From assembly GCA_030065755.1 (NCBI GenBank), contig JASJDA010000020.1, positions 1 through 63,268 of the forward strand: a DNA stretch of 63,268 bases. Direction: 5' to 3'. The stretch is from Prochloraceae cyanobacterium (GTDB taxonomy: Bacteria > Cyanobacteriota > Cyanobacteriia > Cyanobacteriales > JASJDA01). Below are positions 8,715-17,901 of the stretch, in pieces. The position numbers and the translations under genes are program-made. Within the stretch, counting starts at the first letter, position 1. Every line of letters begins with the position of its first letter. The notes beneath the pieces are model-generated. The model was not told the DNA's origin. It saw only the letters and a program-made list of their open reading frames with translations, and made no database searches.

Positions 8715-9608
8715 TCAAGTTTTTTTCAATGCCCGCTCAACTAACTGAGAAACCTGAGAAGGACGCTTAGCTACGCTGACACGAGCTTTTTTCAAAGCAG
8801 CTATTATTTGTTGGTTTCGATTAGTTACGGGTACAGAATGAGATATTTGAGTAGTTATAATTGAGAGTGCGTCGGTAAAATCTCTTGGCATTGGCACTTC
8901 AAGTCCAGCTATGTAGACGATAACAGGTTTATTTATATTGTTAGCAATGTATTCAACAGAGTCTGGCGAGATATTACCGTTAGGTTGTTCGATGAGGACA
9001 ATGACTTCAGTGTCCTTATCTTGTTCTAAAATTTGCAGCCACTGCTCGAAGCTAGAGCCTATTATGCGATCTGTACCGAGATTAATAGCAATTGACTCTC
9101 CCAATCCTGCCTGGTTTAAAGCGATGGCAACCTCGTAGCTGAGGCTGTGGCTGCGACTAATCAGCCCTACCTTTCCTAAAGTATAGTATTGAGGCTCGAC
9201 AGTACCGATCCAAACTTTTTCAGGGATGATAATTCCAGCGCTACCCCCTCCTAAAATTAGGGTATTAGTCGATCGAGCTTTCTCTAGTAGGCTAATCATA
9301 TCTAGGGAAGGAACGCCACGAGAAACGAGAACGATTTGCCTAATTCCGGCAGCGATCGCTTCTAGTGCTGCGTCTAGTACGCTCTCTGGACGGGCAAAAA
9401 TTGCAGTTGTTTGAACTTCTCCTAATTCTTCTATTGCTTGTTCTACTAGATCGAATACGGGAATATCATCTAAAAGTTGACCGCCTTTACCAGCAATAAT
9501 TGCAGCAACAATATTCGTGCCGTAGGCTTTCATTCTAGTAGCATAATAAGAACCGCGAGTATTTCCAATTCCTTGTACTAATATCTTGCTCTCTGGTGTC
9601 CAATTCAT
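8715..9608 (-). CDS. sucD: Succinyl-CoA ligase alpha subunit-like protein (SucD-like, active-site His lost)
   Basis: The 297-residue protein has the CoA-binding Rossmann start (KILVQGIGNTRGSYY) and the C-terminal ligase domain of succinyl-CoA synthetase alpha. The family converts succinyl-CoA, ADP and Pi to succinate, ATP and CoA through a phosphohistidine. At the canonical phosphohistidine motif (GHAGA after the KPVVGYIAG-type strand) this protein reads KPVIVYIAGLEVPMPRDFTDA, with no His there. The fold is recognisable, but the normal reaction cannot be assumed. It follows the sucC-like gene by 28 bases in the same operon. A canonical copy may exist elsewhere, and a CoA- or nucleotide-binding role is possible. 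Confidence 0.72.
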   Translation of the reverse strand: MNWTPESKILVQGIGNTRGSYYATRMKAYGTNIVAAIIAGKGGQLLDDIPVFDLVEQAIEELGEVQTTAIFARPESVLDAALEAIAAGIRQIVLVSRGVPSLDMISLLEKARSTNTLILGGGSAGIIIPEKVWIGTVEPQYYTLGKVGLISRSHSLSYEVAIALNQAGLGESIAINLGTDRIIGSSFEQWLQILEQDKDTEVIVLIEQPNGNISPDSVEYIANNINKPVIVYIAGLEVPMPRDFTDALSIITTQISHSVPVTNRNQQIIAALKKARVSVAKRPSQVSQLVERALKKT

Positions 9609-9636
9609 TGAATTTATATTTATGGTGAAGACTAGC

Positions 9637-10920
9637 TTATGAAGATTTTGTCAGAGAGATAGTCTTGTTGACTGCTTCTTCTAAATCATCTGTAAAATAT
9701 ACTGGCATTTGTGCTAAGTGTTCTTTAATTGGCTCAATTTCTGCCCCAACTAAACGCACGACCAATGAGAACGGTCTCTGAGTAGCGATCGCTTTCTGCT
9801 TGCTAGATGGCTGCTGAGAGCGACGTTTTTGACGAGAACGAGAAACAGAACCAGTGACTCGTCTGGAGCGTTCTTCGGCTTGATTTTTGAGTTCCTGTTG
9901 AGGTTTGAGATAATCGACGATCGCCTGCGCCACAATTTGAGTAAATTCGGGATTACCTAAAAAATTTGCCACAACAATTTTGAGTTCCCTTAGTTCCATT
10001 AATTGCTGTAAAGCTAAATGTATCTGTCTGGTTATGTGAGAATTAGGCTGTAAATCCAGTGCAGTTTCTTGTCCCACCAGTACACAAGAATCAATTTTTC
10101 CTTTATTTTGAGAGATTAAATCCCAAGTTACCAAGGCTAAATTAAGACTGTTAGAAATAATTCCTATATTTCCTCCTTCTTCCTCGTTCCAATCTAGCCA
10201 TCGAAGTTCTGGGGTTAAGATTGAAGACTGGGAAACTTTTGCTTGTGGTTGGGAAATATTTTGTGGTTCTTGAAACAATAACAGATCTGGATGGCGTACC
10301 AAAACGCTCTCATTAACTGTAATTTTGCCATCGAGAGCCATCAATTCACCTTCAGAACTTACACCTAGGGGATTAATTTCTACTATGTCCAAGTCTTGTT
10401 CCACGAACAGACGATACATTTTCTCGACGATCGCGCTAACTGAGTCAATTAGTTCCCCTGCTAGTCCCATCTTAATTGCTAAGCGTCGGGCATAAAATAG
10501 AGAAAATTCTTCTTTTACTACCACCTTTTGTAAGTTTTCTAACAAAGGTTCTATCTCAATCCCTCCCTTTGCTGAACCGAGAAGCACGGGACGCTGAAGC
10601 TGATAATCTAGTACTATTGCCAAAAAAAATTCTTCTTGGGAATTGTAGCGAGCTTCTGCTAGAAGAACTTGGGGATATTGACCCATAATAGGCAAATTAA
10701 AAATCGAGCGCGCTGCGGCGATCGCGTCTATGGTATTTTCTACAAAATGAATTCCCCCTGCTTTTCCTCTTCCCCCAGCGCGCACTTGAGATTTTAGCAC
10801 CACTGGATAGGGAATTTGTAATTGTTTTAGCTCTCTGGGATCTTCAATAGTTTGGGATGGCAACAAGGGAATTCCCACCTTACTAAACAATTGTTTTGCT
10901 TGATATTCGAGTAAATCCAT
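9637..10920 (-). CDS. sucC: Succinyl-CoA ligase beta subunit-like protein (SucC-like, divergent C-domain)
   Basis: The 427-residue protein starts as typical SucC (MDLLEYQAKQLFSKVGIP). It keeps the ATP-grasp elements KSQVRAGGRGKAGG (about 43-56), VEINPL and LDGKI (about 180-200), so nucleotide binding looks intact. In the C-terminal CoA-ligase domain the usual GGGA loop, which receives the phosphohistidine, is replaced by VLVGQETA. A basic, Ser/Arg/Gln-rich stretch of about 45 residues (about 345-385) is inserted before the last strand pair. It is transcribed with the sucD-like gene. Both partners have lost the residues of the phosphohistidine relay, which suggests coordinated divergence rather than sequencing error. 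Confidence 0.72.
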   Translation of the reverse strand: MDLLEYQAKQLFSKVGIPLLPSQTIEDPRELKQLQIPYPVVLKSQVRAGGRGKAGGIHFVENTIDAIAAARSIFNLPIMGQYPQVLLAEARYNSQEEFFLAIVLDYQLQRPVLLGSAKGGIEIEPLLENLQKVVVKEEFSLFYARRLAIKMGLAGELIDSVSAIVEKMYRLFVEQDLDIVEINPLGVSSEGELMALDGKITVNESVLVRHPDLLLFQEPQNISQPQAKVSQSSILTPELRWLDWNEEEGGNIGIISNSLNLALVTWDLISQNKGKIDSCVLVGQETALDLQPNSHITRQIHLALQQLMELRELKIVVANFLGNPEFTQIVAQAIVDYLKPQQELKNQAEERSRRVTGSVSRSRQKRRSQQPSSKQKAIATQRPFSLVVRLVGAEIEPIKEHLAQMPVYFTDDLEEAVNKTISLTKSS

Positions 10921-10979
10921 CTCTTGGTTTTAGTAGGTAGTAGTTAGTAATAGTGTATCAACCCCGCTTCTCATAGACT

Positions 10980-11900
10980 CTAATTAGTCAATATTTTGCT
11001 TTGTTTCCACTCTTTTTCCAGGCGATCGATCTTGTAAAAACGCTTCCAGATAAAATCTGTCAACCAAGTTGGCAAGATTTTAGTCATTAAAAATATCAAT
11101 ATTTCTCCTCCTGTAGCAGCCATATAGCGAGGAAGGGGATTTTGAGCAACTAGGGCTCGTATAATTACTTTAGCAACTCGTTGGGAACTCCAACCGAGAA
11201 TCTCTGTTTGCTCCTCTAATCCTTTAATGGTTTCAAATGCGATTCGATATAGGCTTTTTTGTGGAGATGTTATATCTCGTTCTACTTTTTGGTTGACTGC
11301 GTCAAAAAACTCGGTTTTGACTGGCCCTGGTATGACAACGCTCACCTTGATGTTAAATGCTTTTAATTCCATCCGCAAAATGTCGCTGAGAGCTTCTAGA
11401 GCAAATTTAGAGCAACTATACATTCCCACTACTGGAAACGCCATTCTTCCTCCCAGAGAACTGATATTGATGATTCTGCCACCCCCGCGATCGCGCATCA
11501 TGGGAATTAGGGCTTGAATTAAAGTTAATGGACCGTGAAAATTAACGGCAAACTGATGTTTAGCTGCTTCTGGGGGGATTAATTCTATTGGTCCCATCTG
11601 TCCGTAACCTGCGTTATTAACTACAGCCGAAACATAACCAAAATGTTCGATCGCTTTTGTTGCTAAAGCCCTAACCTGTGCTGTATCTGCCATATCTGTA
11701 GGTAAGATTAAAACTTCTGCACCCGTTTGGCGGCAATTATTGGCTACTTTTTCTAATTTTTCTCGATTTCTGGCTGCTAATACTAAACGCATGCCTTTGA
11801 ACTGGGTGGCTAAGGTTTCTGCTAAACCCGCACCAATGCCAGCAGAAGCCCCAGTTATCAAAATTACTTGTTCGGATATATCTGAAGTATTTGTCATCAA
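10980..11900 (-). CDS. SDR family oxidoreductase
   Basis: This classical short-chain dehydrogenase has 306 residues. It shows the nucleotide motif TGASAGIG near residue 17, NNAGYG, ISSLGG with the catalytic Ser, and YSCSKFALEAL with the catalytic Tyr and Lys. A hydrophobic C-terminal extension (about 270-290, LIFLMTKILPTWLTDFIW) suggests membrane association, as in lipid- or retinol-type SDRs. The substrate is unknown. Its general layout resembles the second SDR at 36267-37277. It lies 60 bases from sucC on the same strand and may be the first gene of that transcript. Confidence 0.82.
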   Translation of the reverse strand: MMTNTSDISEQVILITGASAGIGAGLAETLATQFKGMRLVLAARNREKLEKVANNCRQTGAEVLILPTDMADTAQVRALATKAIEHFGYVSAVVNNAGYGQMGPIELIPPEAAKHQFAVNFHGPLTLIQALIPMMRDRGGGRIINISSLGGRMAFPVVGMYSCSKFALEALSDILRMELKAFNIKVSVVIPGPVKTEFFDAVNQKVERDITSPQKSLYRIAFETIKGLEEQTEILGWSSQRVAKVIIRALVAQNPLPRYMAATGGEILIFLMTKILPTWLTDFIWKRFYKIDRLEKEWKQSKILTN

Positions 11901-11965
11901 TCTAAATATTTAAAGCAACTCATACCATTTAAGATTATTGTTCCAGCCGTTAGCGATTTAAGGCT

Positions 11966-13276
11966 ATGTTAAAAACGGAAACACTAAAGAAACCTTGGTT
12001 TATAGCAGTTGCAGCAGGTGCGGGTTTTTACTTGTTAATTTTTTTAAGTACTGTTTTCGTTATGACTCGCCCTTGTGCTGTAGGAAAGTGTAAAGAAATT
12101 TCTCAAGCAAAGAAATTAGCCGAACGCTCCCAAGCTATATTACAGCAGCCGCGATCGGAAAAAGAAATTATTGCCGCACGCCAGCACTTAGAAGAGTCTC
12201 TCGAACTTTTAGAATCGATTCCTCAGTGGTCTTATCATTCTGTTCGAGCAGAAAAGCTCCTGAAACTATATCAATTTAGAAAGGAAAAGATAGAAAATTT
12301 AGTCACTGGTCTCGAATTAGGTAAAAAAGCAGTTTCTCTGACTGTAAAATCTCCTTTGCCAGTGTCTCAATTGCTGGAAACAAAACAAGTTTGGACGAGG
12401 GCGATCGCTGCTTTAGAAAAGATTCCAAACAATAGTGAATTTCACTCTTTTGCTAGTCTTAAAATTAACCAATATCAGCAAAATCTAGATACTACTAACG
12501 AACAATTAAGAATAGAAAACAAAGCTTTAGAAAGTCTAGCTTCTGCTAAAAAATACGCTCAAATTGCTCAAACAAATCAAAACAAAGCTCAGTATTTCAA
12601 GGACTGGGATTTAGTCTTTTCTAATTGGCAAACAGTAGTTATAAACCTGGAACAAATTCCTCAAACAACAACTGTCTATGAAGAGGCACGGCAACTATTA
12701 GAAAATTTAGAACCTCAAATTAATTCGGCAGGGGAATATAGAGAAATAGAGCAACTAGCCACTAACAATTATAATGAAGCAATTCGTATTGCTAAACTAG
12801 CAAAAGATGCAGAAGGTAACAAGCGATGGTCTGAAGCTGTTTATTACTGGCGCAATGCTTTAAATTATCTCGAAAAGGTACCGCAAAATACTTTTCAATA
12901 TCGGAAAGCTAAACCTGCGATCGCTCCTTATAAGTATGCTCTCGATCGCGCACAATTTCAACTTCACGTCGCTCTCAGATTAAAACAAGCTGGTAAGGAC
13001 TTAGAAAAAACTTGTTCTCAAGACACGATCGTTTGTAACTACACTATTAATGAGGATGCTATTAAAGTTCATTTAACTTCTGATTATATGGGGCAGGTGC
13101 AGCAAACAGCTCTTCAAGCAAAACAAGTAGAAGATATTCGAGGGCAAGTGAATGTTATCGAACACATTTTTAGTCTAGAAACAGCCTTAAAAACTATTAC
13201 TAATAATGCTGGGGTTCGAGTGGAAATTTATAATCCAGAGGATGTTTTGATTCTTACTTATGCGCCGAGAAAATAA
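11966..13276 (+). CDS. Membrane-anchored repeat protein of unknown function
   Basis: I do not recognise a named family. The 436-residue protein has one N-terminal membrane segment (about 11-33) followed by a charged, helical, soluble region. Four degenerate repeats share the pattern W/A...LExIPxxxxxYxxA, with IP or VP at the centre: LESIPQWSYHSV, LEKIPNNSEFHS, LEQIPQTTTVYE and LEKVPQNTFQYR. These are spaced 75-90 residues apart and alternate with TPR-like helices. A pair of Cys near 355-361 (CSQDTIVC) precedes a short beta-rich C-terminus. It is divergent from the SDR gene and convergent with livF, with only 16 bases between the latter pair. Confidence 0.7.
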   Translation: MLKTETLKKPWFIAVAAGAGFYLLIFLSTVFVMTRPCAVGKCKEISQAKKLAERSQAILQQPRSEKEIIAARQHLEESLELLESIPQWSYHSVRAEKLLKLYQFRKEKIENLVTGLELGKKAVSLTVKSPLPVSQLLETKQVWTRAIAALEKIPNNSEFHSFASLKINQYQQNLDTTNEQLRIENKALESLASAKKYAQIAQTNQNKAQYFKDWDLVFSNWQTVVINLEQIPQTTTVYEEARQLLENLEPQINSAGEYREIEQLATNNYNEAIRIAKLAKDAEGNKRWSEAVYYWRNALNYLEKVPQNTFQYRKAKPAIAPYKYALDRAQFQLHVALRLKQAGKDLEKTCSQDTIVCNYTINEDAIKVHLTSDYMGQVQQTALQAKQVEDIRGQVNVIEHIFSLETALKTITNNAGVRVEIYNPEDVLILTYAPRK

Positions 13277-13292
13277 TTGAAAAATAACGACT

Positions 13293-14000
13293 TCATCCTC
13301 CCAAAAAAGAGCGACGGACATCAGGATTTTCTAGCAATGCCGACGTAGCTCCCTCAAAAGTGTTTTTACCCAATTCCAACACGTAACCTCGGTGGCTTAC
13401 CTCTAAACCCTGGCGTGCATTCTGTTCGATCGCGAGTACGGTTAAGTTAATTTCTCGGTTCAAACGCTGTATGTTTTTAAATACCGCTTGACTAATTCGG
13501 GGAGCCAAGCCAGCACTAGGCTCGTCTATCATCAACATTTTAGGCTCTAACATCAGCGATCGTCCAATTTCTAACATGCGCTGTTCCCCTCCAGACATGG
13601 TACCCGCTAGCCGCTCTCGCATCTGGGATAATTCAGGAAACAGAGTGAAAATGTATTCAATGCGTTGCTCAATTCGTTTCTGATTCTTCTCCAGATACAT
13701 ACCTAATTCCAGGTTTTCCATTACCGACATCTGGGGAAAAACACTGCGCAACTGAGGTACAATAGCAATGCCAGCTTGAAGTACCTGCTGAGGTTTGAAG
13801 TTAGTGATATCTCGATCGTCAAACAAAACTCGACCCTGACGTACCTTTATCAAGCCGTATATTGCTTTGAAAACTGTAGATTTACCAGCACCATTAGGAC
13901 CAATTACACAAACCATCTCTCCTGGATTAACGTGTAAAGAAACACCGTGAAGAATATCGAGGTCTTGATAGCCAGCATAAATATTTTCAACAATAAGCAT
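13293..14000 (-). CDS. livF: Branched-chain/neutral amino-acid ABC transporter ATPase LivF
   Basis: The 235-residue ATPase has Walker A GPNGAGKST near residue 34, the signature SGGEQRM near 140 and Walker B LMIDEPSAGLAP, with the LivF-type sequence around it. It energises uptake together with LivG. It lies downstream of livG, but a gap of about 900 bases with a tauD relic separates them, so its co-expression with the rest of the operon is uncertain. Confidence 0.88.
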   Translation of the reverse strand: MLIVENIYAGYQDLDILHGVSLHVNPGEMVCVIGPNGAGKSTVFKAIYGLIKVRQGRVLFDDRDITNFKPQQVLQAGIAIVPQLRSVFPQMSVMENLELGMYLEKNQKRIEQRIEYIFTLFPELSQMRERLAGTMSGGEQRMLEIGRSLMLEPKMLMIDEPSAGLAPRISQAVFKNIQRLNREINLTVLAIEQNARQGLEVSHRGYVLELGKNTFEGATSALLENPDVRRSFLGG

Positions 14001-14569
14001 AATGGAAATCCCCCTTGGCCCCCTTAAAAAGCTTACTTTTCAGCGGTATCTTTTTAAAAGTTAATATTTTATCTGGTTTCTCAAACCAGATGAAGCTGCA
14101 TAAAAAGCCTGCTGATTCTTATCTGCACTTATCAACGGCATCGAACCTTGGTAAATATTGCAGTAAATGGCTAATTCCTGCTAATTTTTGAATTCAAAAA
14201 TTGAGATTTTAAGTAAACTTATGTATCATTTACTCGTGCTTAAAAGAAAAAATGATAAATTAGTAATTGAAGCCTAAAAAACTTCCCTGACAGAGATTAC
14301 AGGTTTGTCTGCATTCAATTAAGGAGGCCAAATAATCTGTTTTGTCTAATATCTGTCTCGTTAAATAATAATGATAACACTCAACTAAAAAATCGCTCTT
14401 TCCTCAACTAAAAAAGAGGGAGTTAATTTACTGGCTAATAAGAAACAGTAAAACTCTAAGTTGGATTAATTAAAAGAGGAAAGCTCTCGGTTAGTTTAGC
14501 TTGGGTGTTATTGTTTTGAGATAAATTCTCAACTGACGATCGCAAATGAAACCTGGACATTAACACCAG
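14001..14569. other. AT-rich spacer between livF and the tauD relic
   Basis: No gene is visible. A perfect 9-bp hairpin (ATCTGGTTT/AAACCAGAT, 14071-14091) lies just upstream of livF on the minus strand. A promoter for livF should lie here if it no longer shares the livG transcript. Other short inverted stretches (GCTCTTTCC..AAAGAGGGAG near 14395) have no clear role. Confidence 0.4.
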
Positions 14570-14876
14570 GGCGACGATCGCCGGCTGGTACCACCCAATC
14601 GTGCGCACCCACCCTAAATCTGGAGAAAAAGCGATTTATGTCGATTGTACCTATTCAAAGGGTATCCAAGGCTTGACTTACCTCGAAGCGGAAGCGCTGC
14701 TCAAGTTTCTCAAAGAACATGTGACTCAACCAGCCTTCAGCTGTCGTTTGCGCTGGGAGCCGAAGACCTTTGCGGTATGGGATAATCGCATTTGTATCCA
14801 CCAGGCGTTCAATGACTATGACGGCTTCCGCCGAGAAATGTACCGCACAACCGTTCGTGGGGAGGTGCCAGAGTAA
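14570..14876 (+). pseudogene. TauD/TfdA-family dioxygenase, C-terminal fragment
   Basis: From about 14570 the plus strand reads ATIAGWYHPIVRTHPKSGEKAIYVD, then the C-terminal half of an Fe(II)/2-oxoglutarate dioxygenase, including WEPKTFAVWDNR and the distal His region IHQAFNDY, ending GEVPE. The N-terminal half with the HxD motif is absent. Its GC content is higher than that of its surroundings and it runs opposite to the liv genes on both sides. It is best read as a transferred, truncated gene inserted in the liv operon. Confidence 0.75.
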
Positions 14877-14916
14877 CTTAGGGATCGGTTTAGGAGTATG
14901 TCAGTTTAGGAGTATT

Positions 14917-15675
14917 TTACCTGCCAAAATATGCTTCAATAACAGCTTTATTAGTTTTAATTTCGTCGGGTGTTCCTTCTGCTAGTTTTTCCCCTTGGTG
15001 CAGTACGCAAACACGACTGCACAAATCTGATATAAAGTTAATGTTGTGTTCAATTATCAAGAAAGTTTTGCCTTGTTGCTGGTTGAGAATAAGGATGCGC
15101 TCTTTAATAGTGTTGATTAGGGTAGGGTTAATTCCTGATGTCGCTTCATCTAACAGTATAATCTCTGGATCTGGCATGAGAGCCATGCCAATTTCTAGCA
15201 AACGTTGCTGACCTCCTGAAAGATTGCCTGCATACTCGCGATCGAGGTGGGATAATAATAAAAATTCCAGGAGTTCTTTTGCCCTAATTTTTGTCTGTCG
15301 ATGAGAGGATTTGAAAATATCCAGTAGAGTTTCCCCTCGCCACTGGCGACTAATTAACATATTTTCCAGCACAGTCATTTGGCGATAAATGCGAATTCTT
15401 TGGAAAGTACGAGCCAAACCCATCCTGGCTAGCTGATTAGGACGTGCCTGAGTAACGTTTCGACCCTTAAAAAAGATTTTGCCCCGATCGACTGGTTGGA
15501 GGCAGCAGAGACAGTCAAAAAGAGTAGTTTTCCCACTACCGTTTGGCCCGATTAATCCCATCATCTCGCCAGTGAAGACCGTCAAATTAACTTGCTTAAC
15601 CGCAGCAAGACCTTGGAAAGATTTGCTAATTTGACGTCCCTCTAATAGTGGATTTTTCATCGCCTTTTTTGCCAA
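14917..15675 (-). CDS. livG: Branched-chain/neutral amino-acid ABC transporter ATPase LivG
   Basis: The 252-residue ATPase has Walker A GPNGSGKTT, the signature LSGGQQRLLEIG and Walker B IILLDEATSGINP, with the LivG-type C-terminal region (HQGEKLAEGTPDEI). It forms the ATPase pair with LivF under the LivH/LivM permeases. Its start overlaps the end of livM by 19 bases, indicating translational coupling. Confidence 0.9.
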   Translation of the reverse strand: MAKKAMKNPLLEGRQISKSFQGLAAVKQVNLTVFTGEMMGLIGPNGSGKTTLFDCLCCLQPVDRGKIFFKGRNVTQARPNQLARMGLARTFQRIRIYRQMTVLENMLISRQWRGETLLDIFKSSHRQTKIRAKELLEFLLLSHLDREYAGNLSGGQQRLLEIGMALMPDPEIILLDEATSGINPTLINTIKERILILNQQQGKTFLIIEHNINFISDLCSRVCVLHQGEKLAEGTPDEIKTNKAVIEAYFGR

Positions 15676-16676
15676 CGCTGGATAAGTCGGATTGCCGATA
15701 TGCTAGAGCGATCTCCCAGTTTCCCTAAAATCCCTTCTGGCATAAATAGTACTAAGAAAATCAGCAAAATTCCCAGGGCTAGCAGGTGGTAATTCAAAAG
15801 ATTGCTCCAGACGATATTTTGAATAGAATAGAGTACTACTGCCCCCAAAGGAGGCCCCCAAACAGTACCCAATCCTCCTAACATACTCGTCATCACCATT
15901 TCTACAGTGCGGCTTTCTAAAAAAACCACATCGGGATCGATATAGGTGTTTTGCCAAGCCCAAAAAGCCCCAGTAATGCCAGTAAAAAAAGCAGCAATTG
16001 CCAACGCCACCAGCTTGTGCAAAGTAGTATTGATTCCTCGCATCTCCGCACCTATTTCATCTTCTCGAATAGCCAGTAAAGACAGACCGAAATCGCTCCT
16101 GCGAATCCACCAAATCGAGCTAACTACAATTGCCATCACAGCTAGCATGAAATAGTATTCACCCAATCGATTCAATACTGGCGGCAAATCTAAACCCGCA
16201 CCCCCTCCAGTCAGGGGTCGCAAAATACGCACTATTTCTCGCGTTGCTGCAAAAGTTCCCAGCATGGCGATCGAGAAATAAGAACCTTTTAGCCGCAAAG
16301 TAACCCAGCCAAGAGATACAGCCAATAGCAGCGCAACTAATCCAGCAATTGGCAAAGCTTGCCAGAAAGATAACCTCGGTGCAAAAGCTAAGGGAGCTTG
16401 CGTTACCAGAATGCCCATCATATAAGCCCCAACGCCAAAGAAGACGGTATGACCGAAGTCTATATAGCCAGTCATACCACCAATCAGATTCCAGTTAGAA
16501 GCTAATGTAACCAGCATGAAGACTTGGGTAGCGCTAAATAATTGTATCCCAGAAACTTTTGTGTAGGGGTATAGGGCTAAAAAACCTAACAGCAATATCC
16601 ACAAAATTAGCCCGCCCCATTTTTTGAGAAAGGATTTTTTCTCGGTCTGCTTTTTGCTGTTTTTATGCAATTTCAA
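15657..16676 (-). CDS. livM: Branched-chain/neutral amino-acid ABC transporter permease LivM
   Basis: The 339-residue membrane protein has 9-10 hydrophobic segments. It carries the LivM signature GYIDFGHTVFFGVGAYMMG and the cytoplasmic coupling-helix region RGINTTLHKLVALAIAAFF. The N-terminus is charged (Lys-rich) before the first membrane segment. It lies 97 bases after livH, with a C-rich low-complexity tract (16746-16775) in the spacer. Confidence 0.9.
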   Translation of the reverse strand: MKLHKNSKKQTEKKSFLKKWGGLILWILLLGFLALYPYTKVSGIQLFSATQVFMLVTLASNWNLIGGMTGYIDFGHTVFFGVGAYMMGILVTQAPLAFAPRLSFWQALPIAGLVALLLAVSLGWVTLRLKGSYFSIAMLGTFAATREIVRILRPLTGGGAGLDLPPVLNRLGEYYFMLAVMAIVVSSIWWIRRSDFGLSLLAIREDEIGAEMRGINTTLHKLVALAIAAFFTGITGAFWAWQNTYIDPDVVFLESRTVEMVMTSMLGGLGTVWGPPLGAVVLYSIQNIVWSNLLNYHLLALGILLIFLVLFMPEGILGKLGDRSSISAIRLIQRWQKRR

Positions 16677-16773
16677 AAAAAGTTATCCCGATCCGATCGA
16701 TCTAGTTTTTTCCACGATAATATCTTAAAGCCATTTTATCTTCCCACACCCCCCACACTCCCCACACCCCCTC

Positions 16774-17664
16774 TCAAGAGCGATCTTCATTCATCGGTCT
16801 CAGACCAGACGAAAGCCCCTGCGGGCGCACTATCAAAATTACTACTAACAGAATTAAGCTAAGTGCTACGCCAAAATTAGTGCCAATCCCAGGTACGTAG
16901 GTAGCTACCATCACTTCAGTAATACCTAGAACCATACCACCTAAAAGTGCCCCAGGAATCCTTCCTAGACCTCCCAGCACTGTAATTGTGAAAGCTTTGA
17001 GTGTAAAGGGTTGACCCATAAAGGGAAAAATAGCTTGGGTGGGGCTAATTGCAGCACCAGCACCAGCAGTCAAAGCAATGCAGATACCTGCAGTAATAGC
17101 GTATACTCGATCGATATCAATACCGACAATCTTAGCCGCGTTCTTGTTTTGGGCTGCTGCCCTAATAGCCTTGCCCAGACGGGTGCGTTGCAGCAATAGG
17201 TGCAGCAGCGACATCATCCCTAGCGCTATGAAGAAAACGATCGCTTTCACAATTGGCACCGATATTCCCCACAGCTCTATAGAGCCATTATAGGCAACTG
17301 GTACGTTACGAGGGTCGGCAGTATAGAGAATTTTGTGTAGGTTAGCCAAGCTAATGGAAAGACCGAAAGTAACCAACAAAGTTGCTAAACGGGGTCGTTC
17401 GATGAGTCGGTTGAGCAAGATTTTTTGCAATGCGTAACCGACGACAAACATCAGAGGCAAAATTAGCACCAAGGAGATAAATGGATCGAGATTAAAGGTG
17501 CGAAACATTAGCCAAGCTAAATAAGCTCCAGTCATGAGAAAATCGCCGTGAGCGAGGTTAATAATGCCCATAACCCCCCAAAGCACAGAAAATCCCAATA
17601 CCATAACGCCGTAAAAACCGCCGAGTAACAGACCGCTAAGCAAAGCTTGCAAAAACTGAGTCAT
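16774..17664 (-). CDS. livH: Branched-chain/neutral amino-acid ABC transporter permease LivH
   Basis: The 296-residue permease has the LivH N-terminal signature SGLLLGGFYGVMVLGFSVLWG and NLAHGDFLM. About eight membrane segments and the GGLGRIPGALLGG loop are seen. It lies downstream of livK across a 237-base spacer filled with purine-rich octamer repeats and a small palindromic element, and directly before livM. Confidence 0.9.
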   Translation of the reverse strand: MTQFLQALLSGLLLGGFYGVMVLGFSVLWGVMGIINLAHGDFLMTGAYLAWLMFRTFNLDPFISLVLILPLMFVVGYALQKILLNRLIERPRLATLLVTFGLSISLANLHKILYTADPRNVPVAYNGSIELWGISVPIVKAIVFFIALGMMSLLHLLLQRTRLGKAIRAAAQNKNAAKIVGIDIDRVYAITAGICIALTAGAGAAISPTQAIFPFMGQPFTLKAFTITVLGGLGRIPGALLGGMVLGITEVMVATYVPGIGTNFGVALSLILLVVILIVRPQGLSSGLRPMNEDRS

Positions 17665-17680
17665 AGAATTTGACTAAAGG

Positions 17681-17720
17681 AAGTGGGGAGTGGGGGAGAG
17701 GGGGAGTGGGGGAGTGGGGA
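17681..17720 (+). repeat. Purine-rich octamer tandem repeat
   Basis: Period-8 units of the type AGTGGGGG/AGAGGGGG repeat about five times. A matching pyrimidine-rich tract on the same strand (17801-17838) could pair with it across about 80 bases. It lies in the livK-livH spacer. Confidence 0.7.
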
Positions 17721-17763
17721 ACCATAAACTCTGTTCCCTGTTGCCCGTTTCCTAACTCTTTTA

Positions 17764-17875
17764 ATACCAAATTCCGCGCATTATGGTTACATATCTTTCT
17801 CGTCCTCTCCCCCTCTCCCTCTCTCCCCCTCTCCCTTTCATCATCATTTTTAGCAAACATAAGGGAAATTGGTAT
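17764..17875. repeat. Possible small palindromic element in the livK-livH spacer
   Basis: Arms ATACCAAATTCC (17764-17775) and GGAAATTGGTAT (17864-17875) are complementary at 11 of 12 positions and enclose about 88 bases containing a pyrimidine-rich tract. This resembles a short non-autonomous element or a long-range hairpin. There is no coding capacity. Confidence 0.35.
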
Positions 17876-17901
17876 AAAAGATACAATTGCGGCGACATCT
17901 A

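Noticed and set aside
14601-14876. A functional small dioxygenase
   Set aside because: It lacks the N-terminal half with the HxD iron ligands, and the frame is open upstream of the ATG, so it is a fragment.
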